The notes beneath the pieces are model-generated. The model had not been told where the DNA came from. It saw nothing but the letters and a program-made list of their open reading frames with translations, and did not search any database. Below, piece after piece: positions 43,639 through 51,014 of a stretch of DNA of 64,000 nucleotides. Positions within the stretch are counted from its first letter, which is position 1. Every line of letters starts with the position of its first letter. The translations under genes were made by a program, and so were the position numbers. The stretch comes from JAKFDI01 sp044508835 (GTDB lineage: Bacteria > Pseudomonadota > Gammaproteobacteria > Burkholderiales > Burkholderiaceae_C): NCBI GenBank assembly GCA_044508835.1, contig JBIQHD010000015.1:1-64000 (forward strand), in the 5' to 3' direction.

Positions 43639-44304
43639 TCAGGCGGCGGGGTTGCGCACTTCCTGCCGCGGCTCCACCAGGCCGTGGCGGACGCAGTAGA
43701 GCGTCAGCCCCGCGACGTCGTCGATGCCCAGGCGCTCCATGATGCGGGCGCGGTGGACGTCCACGGTCTTCGGGCTCAGGCCGAGCTTGAACGCGATCTC
43801 CTTGGCCGCATGGCCCCGCGCGATGAGGCCGATGATCTCGATCTGCCGCTCGGTGAGCACCTCTTCCGGCGAGCGCTCGTGCGCCTGCAGCAGCTTCCTC
43901 GACACCTGCGGGCTGTAGTAGCTCTGCCCCGCCATCACGCTGCGCACGGCCTGTTCCAGTTCCAGCGGCGAGCCCTCCTTCATCACGTAGCCGTCGGCGC
44001 CGAGCTTGAAGGCGCGCCGGATGAAGTCGGGCGAGTCGTGCATCGAGACCACCAGCACCCGCGGGCGCGCGGGCATCTCGCGGATCCTCGCGAGCGCGCC
44101 GAGGCCGTCGAGCGCGGGCATGGAGATGTCGGTCACCACCAGGTCGGGCCGGTGGTGCGCCACGGCGTCGAGCAGCTCTTCGCCGTTGCGCGCCTCGCTC
44201 ACGACCTCGAGGCCGGCCATGCGCTGCAGCAGCAGCTTCAGCCCGGAGCGGACGAGGTCGTGGTCGTCTGCGAGCACCACGCGGATGGAGTCGGCTGTGT
44301 TCAT
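43639..44304 (-). CDS. NarL/LuxR-family response regulator
   Basis: 221 residues. Receiver (VVLADDHDLVRSGL, phospho-Asp in LVVTDISMPALDG, Lys in YVMKEGSPLEL) and LuxR HTH (LTERQIEIIGLIARGHAAKEIAFKLGLSPKTVDVHRARIMERL). It lies four bases after the receiver-kinase gene and mirrors the pair at 24750-26506. Confidence 0.93.
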   Translation of the reverse strand: MNTADSIRVVLADDHDLVRSGLKLLLQRMAGLEVVSEARNGEELLDAVAHHRPDLVVTDISMPALDGLGALARIREMPARPRVLVVSMHDSPDFIRRAFKLGADGYVMKEGSPLELEQAVRSVMAGQSYYSPQVSRKLLQAHERSPEEVLTERQIEIIGLIARGHAAKEIAFKLGLSPKTVDVHRARIMERLGIDDVAGLTLYCVRHGLVEPRQEVRNPAA

Positions 44305-44308
44305 GCGT

Positions 44309-45367
44309 TCAGAGCTTCAGGCGGACGACCGTCCCGCCGCCGGGCCGGGACCGGAAGCGGATGCTCCCGCCCATCAGCTCGGCGCGTTCGAGCATGCCAT
44401 GGAGGCCGAGGTTCGACTCGCTCAGGCCGCCCGCCAGCGCGGCCGCGACGTCGAAGCCGCGGCCGTCGTCGGCGACCGTCAGCACGAAGCGGTCGCCCTC
44501 GGCGAAGCGCAGCCGCACCACCGCGGTGGCGGCGCCCGAATGGCGCAGGATGTTGGTCAGCGCCTCCTGGAGCACGCGCAGCGCCACCGAGTGCGCCGCG
44601 GCGGGGCGCTGCGGGTCGGCGCCGCGCAGGCGCAGCGACCCGCTGACCTCGCTCGACTCGAGCTGGCGCTCGATCGTCGCCCGCACCGCCGCCGCGAAGC
44701 CCAGCAGCTCGAGCTGCGCCGGCCGCAGGTTGAACGACATCGACTTCACCTGCCGGATCGCCTGCTGCGTGAGCTCGGCCGCCCGCTGCGTGCAGCGCTC
44801 GGCCTCGGCGGGCGTCTCGGCGCGCGCGGCGGCGTGCAGGTGGATGACCACGCTCGTGAGCAGCTGGCCCAGGCTGTCGTGCAGCTCGCGGGCCACCAGG
44901 GTGCGCTCGCGCTCCTGCGCATCCACCACCCGCGACGACAGCAGGCGCAGCCGGTCGTAGGCCTGCGCCAGCGCCTGCGCCGTGCGCTCGCGGTCGAGTT
45001 CGAGCGCGCGCTCGCGCAGCACGCGCCAGATCACCGAAGGCAGCAGCGCCAGCTTGTCCTTGGCGACGTAGTCCTTCGCGCCGCTTCGGAACAGCTGCAC
45101 CACGGCCTCCTCGCCGATGGCGCGCGTGACCACCACCAGCGGCAGGCCCGGCGCCTCGGCGGCCACCACGGCCAGTGCGCGCTCGGCCGAGAAGCCCGGC
45201 ATGGCGTAGTCGCACAGCAGCAGGTCGGGCGGCGTGCGCAGGCACGCGCGCAGCCCGGCCTCGTCGTCGATGCGGCCGACCTCGGCGCGCATCCCCGCGC
45301 GCTCCAGCGCCAGGCAGATCAGCTCGACGTCGACGGCCTCGTCGTCGATGCAGACGATGCGCAGCAT
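44309..45367 (-). CDS. Receiver-HisKA_3 hybrid histidine kinase
   Basis: 352 residues, the same architecture as the protein at 24750: N-terminal receiver (CIDDEAVDVEL, phospho-Asp in LLLCDYAMPGFSA, Lys in YVAKDKLALL), coiled linker, HisKA_3 with LVARELHDSLGQLLTSVVIHLH, and HATPase_c (LQEALTNILRHSGA, DDGRGFDVAAAL). Soluble. Presumed cognate of the NarL-type regulator directly downstream. Confidence 0.9.
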   Translation of the reverse strand: MLRIVCIDDEAVDVELICLALERAGMRAEVGRIDDEAGLRACLRTPPDLLLCDYAMPGFSAERALAVVAAEAPGLPLVVVTRAIGEEAVVQLFRSGAKDYVAKDKLALLPSVIWRVLRERALELDRERTAQALAQAYDRLRLLSSRVVDAQERERTLVARELHDSLGQLLTSVVIHLHAAARAETPAEAERCTQRAAELTQQAIRQVKSMSFNLRPAQLELLGFAAAVRATIERQLESSEVSGSLRLRGADPQRPAAAHSVALRVLQEALTNILRHSGAATAVVRLRFAEGDRFVLTVADDGRGFDVAAALAGGLSESNLGLHGMLERAELMGGSIRFRSRPGGGTVVRLKL

Positions 45368-45416
45368 GGCGGTCCCCTCCTCTCGTTCGGTGCTTTCGCG
45401 TCGGTGGCGGCGCCGC

Positions 45417-45824
45417 TCAGAGCCGCGTGCCGAGGTCCGCGGCGAGCCAGTAGCCGGCCACGCGCGCGACCACGTCGGACCAGGTGCGCCCGCCGAGCGG
45501 CTTCTGCACGTAGCCGTCCGCCCCCGCCGCCCGGGCGCGCCGCACGTCGCCCGGCTCGTCGGAGGTGGACATCATCACGATGGGCACGAACTCGCCCGCG
45601 GCCAGGCGGCGGATGCGCGCGGCGGTCGCCGGGCCGTCGAGCCCCGGCATGTGGACGTCCAGCAGCACGAGCCGCGGCGTCACCGCGCCGCTCTCGATCG
45701 CCGCCACCGCCGCCTCGCCGGCGCCGAAGGTCGCCAGCGGGGCCTCGATGCCCTGCGCGGCGAAGGCCAGCCGGGCGAGTTCGACCTGGTCGGCGCTGTC
45801 GTCGATCAACACCACGTGCTTCAT
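45417..45824 (-). CDS. Single-domain response regulator (CheY-like)
   Basis: 135 residues, receiver only: VVLIDDSADQVELARL, phospho-Asp in LVLLDVHMPGLDGP, Thr/Ser in MMSTSDEPGD, Lys in YVQKPLGG. It precedes the receiver-kinase gene by 49 bases. The position matches the CheY-like gene in the cassette at 24334. Confidence 0.9.
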   Translation of the reverse strand: MKHVVLIDDSADQVELARLAFAAQGIEAPLATFGAGEAAVAAIESGAVTPRLVLLDVHMPGLDGPATAARIRRLAAGEFVPIVMMSTSDEPGDVRRARAAGADGYVQKPLGGRTWSDVVARVAGYWLAADLGTRL

Positions 45825-45894
45825 GCCGGCCGTCTCTCCATCGTCGCGGGACAGGATGCCTTCGCGTCCGCACCGTCCGGTGCGGGCGGCCCCA

Positions 45895-45906
45895 ATGGTG
45901 CACCAT
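45895..45906. promoter_or_regulatory. Palindrome ATGGTGCACCAT in divergent promoter space
   Basis: Perfect 12-bp palindrome between the divergent CheY-like and multi-PAS kinase genes. Possible operator; no factor assigned. A CGCACC-GTCC-GGTGCG hairpin is just upstream. Confidence 0.35.
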
Positions 45907-46004
45907 GCGGCGCCGCCGCGGGGCGCGGCCGCCCGCCCGCGCCTGTGGGCGAATGCGCACCAGTGCTTAAGAAAAATGCCTACGGCGCGCCGGGAGGGCC
46001 GCCA

Positions 46005-46032
46005 TAGAGTGCCTGCGAGCAAGAGTTCTTGC
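46005..46032 (+). promoter_or_regulatory. -10-like TAGAGT and palindrome GCAAGA-GT-TCTTGC before the multi-PAS kinase
   Basis: TAGAGT is at 46005-46010, as at the hsp20 and FNR-like promoters. The palindrome (46019-46032) would overlap the transcript start, a position typical of an operator. The kinase ATG is at 46072. Confidence 0.4.
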
Positions 46033-46071
46033 GAACGCGCCGACGGGCTTTGCACAGAGGCGCTGCACTCG

Positions 46072-49000
46072 ATGAACCGACAACCCATCCCACGGCGGCG
46101 GCGTGCCAAGGTCCGGCGCGGCGCAGGCCCGGCGGCACCGCGGCCCGCGCACGACCCGCTGGTCGAGCTCGCCGGCCGCATGGCCAGGATCGGCGGCTGG
46201 GCGCTCGACGTGGCGACGCGCGAGCTGCACTGGTCGGCCGAGGTGGCGGCCATCCACGAGATGCCGCCGGGCGCGCATCCCGACGCGGCCTCGGCGCTCG
46301 CGCTGTACCTGCCCGCGCACCGCCCGGTCATCGAGGCGGCCTTCCGGCGCTGCATCGACGACGGCACGCCCTTCGATCTGGAGCTGGAGGTCGTCACCAC
46401 GGCCGGGCGCCGCCGCTGGGTGCGCACCATCGGCCAGGCCGAGCGCGGCGGCAGCGGCGCGGTCGCGCGCGTGGTCGGCGCGCTCGTGGACATCTCGGAG
46501 CGCCGGCAGGCCGAGCAGTCCCTGCGCGACCTGTCGGAGCGGCTGGGCGCCACGCTCGAAAGCATCAGCGACGGGCTGCTCACCTTCGACAGGGACTGGC
46601 GCTTCACCTACGTCAACCGGCGCGGCGCGGAGATCCTCGGCGGCCGCACCCCCGAGGCGCTGATCGGGCGCACGGTGACGGAGGTGTTCCCCGACGCGGC
46701 GGGCAACGTCTTCATGCGCCGCTACGAAGAGGCGATGGCGCGCCAGGAGAGCGTCACCTTCGAGGCCTACTACGAGCCGCTGGACCTGTGGCTGGAGGTG
46801 GTGGCCTACCCGTCGCCGCAGGCCCTGTCCGTCTACTACCACGGCATCAACGCGCGCAAGCAGGCGGAAGCCGAGCGCGCCGCGCTGCTGGAGCGCGAGC
46901 GCGTGGCGCGGCAGGAGGCTGAGGCGGCGCGCCGGCATTTCCGGGCGCTCTTCGAGTCGATGCCGGGCATGTTCCTCGTGCTGCAGCCGCAGGACCTGAC
47001 GATCCTCGCGGCGAGCGAAGGCTATCTCGAGGCGACGCGCACGCGCCGCGCCGACATCGTCGGCCGCCCGCTCTTCGAGGTGTTTCCCGCCGCGCCGCAC
47101 GAGCCGCAGGCCGACGGCGAGCGCAACCTGCGCGCGTCGCTGGAGCGCGTGCGCCTGCTCGGCCAGCCCGACGCGATGGCGGTGCAGCGCTATCCGATCC
47201 CCCTGCCGCCGGAGCTGGGCGGCGGCTTCGAGGAACGCTTCACCAGCGCCGTCAACTCGCCCGTGCTCGGGCCCGACGGGCGGGTGATCTCGATCATCCA
47301 CCGCGTGGAGGACGTGACCGAGTACGTGCGCCTGCGCCGGCAGGGTGCGCGCGCGGACGACGGGACGGCCCCGCCCGACGCCGCCCTCGACCGCATGGCG
47401 GCCGACATCCTGCAGCGCTCGCGGGAGCTGCAGCAGATCAACGACCATCTGCGGGTGGTCCAGCGCGTGGCGCGCATCGGCAGCTGGCAGCTCGCCCTGC
47501 ACGACGGCGGCCGGATGAGCTGGTCGCCCGAGACGGGCCGCATCCTCGGCCTCGAGCACGGCGCGCTCGGCGACCACTTCGAGTCCTTCCTCTCGCTCGT
47601 GCATCCCGACGACCGCCCGCGGCTGGCCGAGTACCGCGAGCGCGCCCGCCGCGGCGAGGGCGGGCTGGAGCTCGGCTACCGCGTGGTGTGCCCCGACGGG
47701 CGCGAGCGGCACCTGCACGCCATGGCGGAGGTGGCGCGCAACGACGCCGGCGTGCCCCACCTCCTGTACGGCACCGTGCAGGACGTGACCGAGCGCCATG
47801 CGGCCGACCTGCGGGTACAGGCGCAGCTCGCGCGGCTGCACCTGCTGCAGGACATCACCCGCGCCATCGGCGACCGGCTGCAGGTCGGCGACGTCCTGCA
47901 CGCCGTGACCGACCGGCTGCAGCGGCAGCTGCCGCTCGCCTTCTGCGCCATCGCCCGCCGGGACGGCGCGGACGGCTGGATGCGGGTCGACAGCGTGCGC
48001 GAGGCGAACCCCGGCCTGGCCCGGCGCCTGGCGCTGGAGGAAGGCAGCCGCCTGTCCCTGCCGGAGAACGGCCTGGCCGCCTGCCTCGAGGGCCGACCGG
48101 TGCACGAGCCGGACGTGCGCATGCGCGACACGGCGCTGCACCGCCGCCTCGCCGCCGCGGGCCTGCACAGCGCGGTGTTCACGCCGCTGCAGGCCGAGGG
48201 CTGCACGCTCGGCGTGCTGGTCGCGGCGCGCACCGCGCCGCGCGGCTTCGCGCAGGAGGAGGTCGACTTCCTCGGGCAGCTCGCCGAGCACGCCGCGCTC
48301 GCCCTGCACCAGGCCGACCTGCACGGCAGGCTGCAGACCGCCTACGACGACCTGCGCCGCACGCAGCGCACCGTGCTGCAGCACGAGCGGCTACGCGCCG
48401 TGGGGGCGATGGCCAGCGGCATCGCCCACGACATCAACAACGCCATCGCGCCCGCCGCGCTCTACGCCGAATCGCTGCTCGACAAGGAAGCCGGCCTCAG
48501 CGAGGGCGGGCGGCGGCAGCTGCAGACCATCCAGCTCGCCATCGACGACGTGGCGGGCACGGTGGCGCGCATGCGCGAGTTCTACCGCGAGGACGACGCC
48601 GCGGTGCCGGACACGCCGGTCGCGCTGAACGCGGTGGTGCGGCAGTCGATCGACCTGACGCAGGCGCGCTGGCGCGACATGCCGCGGCGCGCGGGCGTAG
48701 CCATCCGCGTCGAGGCCGTGCTGGACGAGGCGCTGCCCGACGTGCTGGCGAGCGAGCGCGAGATCCGGGAGGCGCTGGTGAACCTGATCTTCAACGCCGT
48801 GGACGCGATGCCGCAGGGCGGCACGCTGACGCTGCGCACCCGCATGGCCGGGCGCGGCCTGGACGATGCGCGCGTGGTGCTGGAAGTGGCGGACACCGGC
48901 GTCGGCATGGACGACGACACCCGCCGCCGCTGCATGGAGCCCTTCTTCACCACCAAGGGCGAGCGCGGCACGGGCCTCGGCCTGGCGATGGTGTACGGCA

Positions 49001-49089
49001 CGGCGCAGCGGCACCGCGCCGAGATCGAGATCGACAGCGCGCCCGCCCGCGGCACGACGGTGCGCATGGCGTTCCGCCCCGGCCCTTGA
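46072..49089 (+). CDS. Multi-PAS/GAF sensor histidine kinase (1005 residues)
   Basis: A large soluble kinase. Four PAS-like units are visible: about 30-140 (MARIGGWALDVATRELHWSAEVAAIHEMP), 155-270 (LESISDGLLTFDRDWRFTYVN), 290-420 (LFESMPGMFLVLQPQDL) and 455-570 (RVARIGSWQLALHDG). A GAF domain follows (about 590-740), then HisKA with phospho-His in GAMASGIAHDINNAIAP and HATPase_c (NLIFNAVDAMPQGG, GVGMDDDTRRRCMEPFFTTKG). No transmembrane segment. It is divergent from the CheY/receiver-kinase/NarL cassette and its GAF-kinase end is paralogous to the protein at 51011. Confidence 0.9.
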   Translation: MNRQPIPRRRRAKVRRGAGPAAPRPAHDPLVELAGRMARIGGWALDVATRELHWSAEVAAIHEMPPGAHPDAASALALYLPAHRPVIEAAFRRCIDDGTPFDLELEVVTTAGRRRWVRTIGQAERGGSGAVARVVGALVDISERRQAEQSLRDLSERLGATLESISDGLLTFDRDWRFTYVNRRGAEILGGRTPEALIGRTVTEVFPDAAGNVFMRRYEEAMARQESVTFEAYYEPLDLWLEVVAYPSPQALSVYYHGINARKQAEAERAALLERERVARQEAEAARRHFRALFESMPGMFLVLQPQDLTILAASEGYLEATRTRRADIVGRPLFEVFPAAPHEPQADGERNLRASLERVRLLGQPDAMAVQRYPIPLPPELGGGFEERFTSAVNSPVLGPDGRVISIIHRVEDVTEYVRLRRQGARADDGTAPPDAALDRMAADILQRSRELQQINDHLRVVQRVARIGSWQLALHDGGRMSWSPETGRILGLEHGALGDHFESFLSLVHPDDRPRLAEYRERARRGEGGLELGYRVVCPDGRERHLHAMAEVARNDAGVPHLLYGTVQDVTERHAADLRVQAQLARLHLLQDITRAIGDRLQVGDVLHAVTDRLQRQLPLAFCAIARRDGADGWMRVDSVREANPGLARRLALEEGSRLSLPENGLAACLEGRPVHEPDVRMRDTALHRRLAAAGLHSAVFTPLQAEGCTLGVLVAARTAPRGFAQEEVDFLGQLAEHAALALHQADLHGRLQTAYDDLRRTQRTVLQHERLRAVGAMASGIAHDINNAIAPAALYAESLLDKEAGLSEGGRRQLQTIQLAIDDVAGTVARMREFYREDDAAVPDTPVALNAVVRQSIDLTQARWRDMPRRAGVAIRVEAVLDEALPDVLASEREIREALVNLIFNAVDAMPQGGTLTLRTRMAGRGLDDARVVLEVADTGVGMDDDTRRRCMEPFFTTKGERGTGLGLAMVYGTAQRHRAEIEIDSAPARGTTVRMAFRPGP

Positions 49090-49129
49090 TCCTGTCCGGC
49101 CGCCGGCCGCGGAGATTCCTCAAGCCGCC

Positions 49130-49146
49130 TTAGGCGAATCGCCTAA
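49130..49146. promoter_or_regulatory. Palindrome TTAGGCG-AAT-CGCCTAA
   Basis: Perfect 7-bp arms, three-base spacer, about 70 bases before the sigma-like gene at 49217. Second copy of the TTAGGCG/CGCCTAA motif found at 35511-35528. Confidence 0.5.
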
Positions 49147-49216
49147 GCCGTGCGGTCCCGGCGGTGCGAACGTAGCGGTCGACGCTTCGCCACGACGATC
49201 ACCCGGGACCCGACAC

Positions 49217-49879
49217 ATGCAACACACGGCCAGCCATCCGATCCCCGCGCGGGACACGACCCGACACGCCAGTGAGCGCCGCCTGATGGTCAAGCTCGCG
49301 CGCCACCTCGTGAGCACCGTGAAGACGGGCCGCGGCGGCTCGCGCGCCACGCAGGGCACCTACGCCTCGCGCCGCATCAGCGCCCTCACCTTCGCGGTGA
49401 TGCCGCCGCTGCACACCCTCCCGCCCGCCGTGCAGGCGCAGCAGCGCCGCATCCGGGCCGCCGTCGCGGAACTGCAGCTGCGGCTGGAGCGCGCGCCGTG
49501 CGCCCGCGAGCTGGCCGCGGCGCTGGACTGGCCCATCGCCGACCTCTTCCACGCCATGCTCGCGGCCGGCGCCGGCGGCCTGCGGGCGGGCGACCCGCCC
49601 ATCGAGGCGCTCGACGACGCGGCCGAGGCGGCCCCGGGCGCCGGGCTGCACCTGCGGGTCGGCGGCTCGCCGCGCCAGCGGCTGAGCGCCCTGCTCAGCG
49701 GCTTCTTCGACCTGGGCGACCGGGAGCAGCTGGTGCTGCTCATGCTGGCCGACCGCCGCATGGCGCACGACGACGCGGCCCGCGCCTTCGGCGACACCAC
49801 CGAGCGCGTGCGGCAGCTGCACGACGGCGCGGTGGGCAAGCTGCTGCGGCACCTCACGGCGACGCCCGCGAGCCACTGA
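49217..49879 (+). CDS. Sigma-70-like protein with region 3/4 only (FliA-like), region 2 missing
   Basis: 220 residues. Residues about 75-135 resemble sigma region 3 (RRIRAAVAELQLRLERAPCARELAAALDWPIADLFHAMLAAG) and 160-215 region 4 (LSGFFDLGDREQLVLLMLADRRMAHDDAARAFGDTTERVRQLHDGAVGKLLRHL), in the FliA/sigma-28 pattern. The first 70 residues (ending VMPPLHTLPP) have no region 2, which in FliA reads -10 DNA and binds core. It may therefore be a non-canonical regulator or a decayed sigma. It is in the space between the multi-PAS kinase and the chemosensory operon. Confidence 0.7.
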   Translation: MQHTASHPIPARDTTRHASERRLMVKLARHLVSTVKTGRGGSRATQGTYASRRISALTFAVMPPLHTLPPAVQAQQRRIRAAVAELQLRLERAPCARELAAALDWPIADLFHAMLAAGAGGLRAGDPPIEALDDAAEAAPGAGLHLRVGGSPRQRLSALLSGFFDLGDREQLVLLMLADRRMAHDDAARAFGDTTERVRQLHDGAVGKLLRHLTATPASH

Positions 49880-49901
49880 CGCGCGCCGTCCGGAAGGCGG
49901 G

Positions 49902-51014
49902 TCAGCCGCCGGGGAACCAGAGGCGGAACGTCGCCCCCTCGTCCGGGGCGGACTCGGCGCTCACCGTGCCGCCGTGGCGCTCGATGATGCGGCGCACGTT
50001 CGCGAGCCCCATGCCGTTGCCCTCGAAGTCCTCGGTGCGGTGCAGCCGCTGGAAGGGCGAGAACAGCCGGTCCGCGTAGGCCGGGTCGAAGCCCACGCCG
50101 TTGTCGCGCACCCACACGGTGTGCCCGCCCCTGGACGCCGGCTCGGCGCCCACCTCGATCAGCGACTTCGCGCGCTTGCCGCTGTACTTCAGCGCGTTGG
50201 ACAGCAGGTTGACGAACACCTGCTCCAGCAGCGAGGCATCGCCGCGCACCGTGGGCAGGGGCGCGATCACCCACTCGACCGGGTGGTCCGGCGTGGGCAC
50301 GTCGAGCGCCAGGCGGGCCGTGCGCACCGTCTCGTCCAGGTCGACCTGCGCCTGCTGCACGGGCCTGTCGCCCATGCGGGCGAAGGCCAGCAGGTCGGCG
50401 ATCATGCGGTCGCCGCGCTCGCCGGCGGCGATGACGCGGGCGAGGTACCCCTCGCTCGGCCCGGCCAGGCGGCCGGCATTCAGCTCCTGCACGATGCGCG
50501 AGAAGCCGAGCACGGCCAGCAGCGGCCCGCGCAGGTCGTGGGCGATGCGCGCCGCGAAGCTGTCGAGCTCGCGGTTGGCCGCCTCGAGCTGCTGCGTGCG
50601 CCGCGCCACGGCCTCCTGCAGCTCGCGGTTGTGCACGCGCAGCCGGCGGATCTCGATCGCGCGCTGCAGCACCGGGCGGATCGACGCGAGGCGAAAGGGC
50701 TTGAGCACGTAGTCGAGCGCGCCGACCTTCATGGCCTCCACCGCCGTCGGGATGCTGCCCTGCCCTGTCATCAGCACCGGCACCAGGCCCGGCTGCAGCT
50801 CCAGCGAGCGGCGGATGAGCGCGATGCCGTCCATCTCGGGCATGTTGAGGTCGCTCAGCATGACGTCGAAGTCCCGCTCGCCCAGCGCCTTCAGCGCCTC
50901 GCCCGGCGTGCCGCAGCCGAGCACGGCGTAGCCCTCCTCCTCGAGCACCGTGCACAGCGCGTCCAGCTGCGGCCGTTCGTCGTCGACCACGATCAGTTGT
51001 GCCACCGCCGTCAT
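49902..51014 (-). CDS. Receiver-histidine kinase hybrid
   Basis: 370 residues. Receiver (IVVDDERPQLDAL, phospho-Asp in VMLSDLNMPEMDG, Lys in YVLKPFRLAS), coiled coil (about 125-160), HisKA (RIAHDLRGPLLAVLGFSRI with phospho-His), HATPase_c (NLLSNALKYSGKRA, DNGVGFDPAYADRLFSPFQRL, NGMGLANVRRII). Last gene of the chemosensory operon; its ATG overlaps the stop of the preceding hybrid kinase. No output domain, so it would pass the signal to an unlinked regulator. Confidence 0.9.
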   Translation of the reverse strand: MTAVAQLIVVDDERPQLDALCTVLEEEGYAVLGCGTPGEALKALGERDFDVMLSDLNMPEMDGIALIRRSLELQPGLVPVLMTGQGSIPTAVEAMKVGALDYVLKPFRLASIRPVLQRAIEIRRLRVHNRELQEAVARRTQQLEAANRELDSFAARIAHDLRGPLLAVLGFSRIVQELNAGRLAGPSEGYLARVIAAGERGDRMIADLLAFARMGDRPVQQAQVDLDETVRTARLALDVPTPDHPVEWVIAPLPTVRGDASLLEQVFVNLLSNALKYSGKRAKSLIEVGAEPASRGGHTVWVRDNGVGFDPAYADRLFSPFQRLHRTEDFEGNGMGLANVRRIIERHGGTVSAESAPDEGATFRLWFPGG

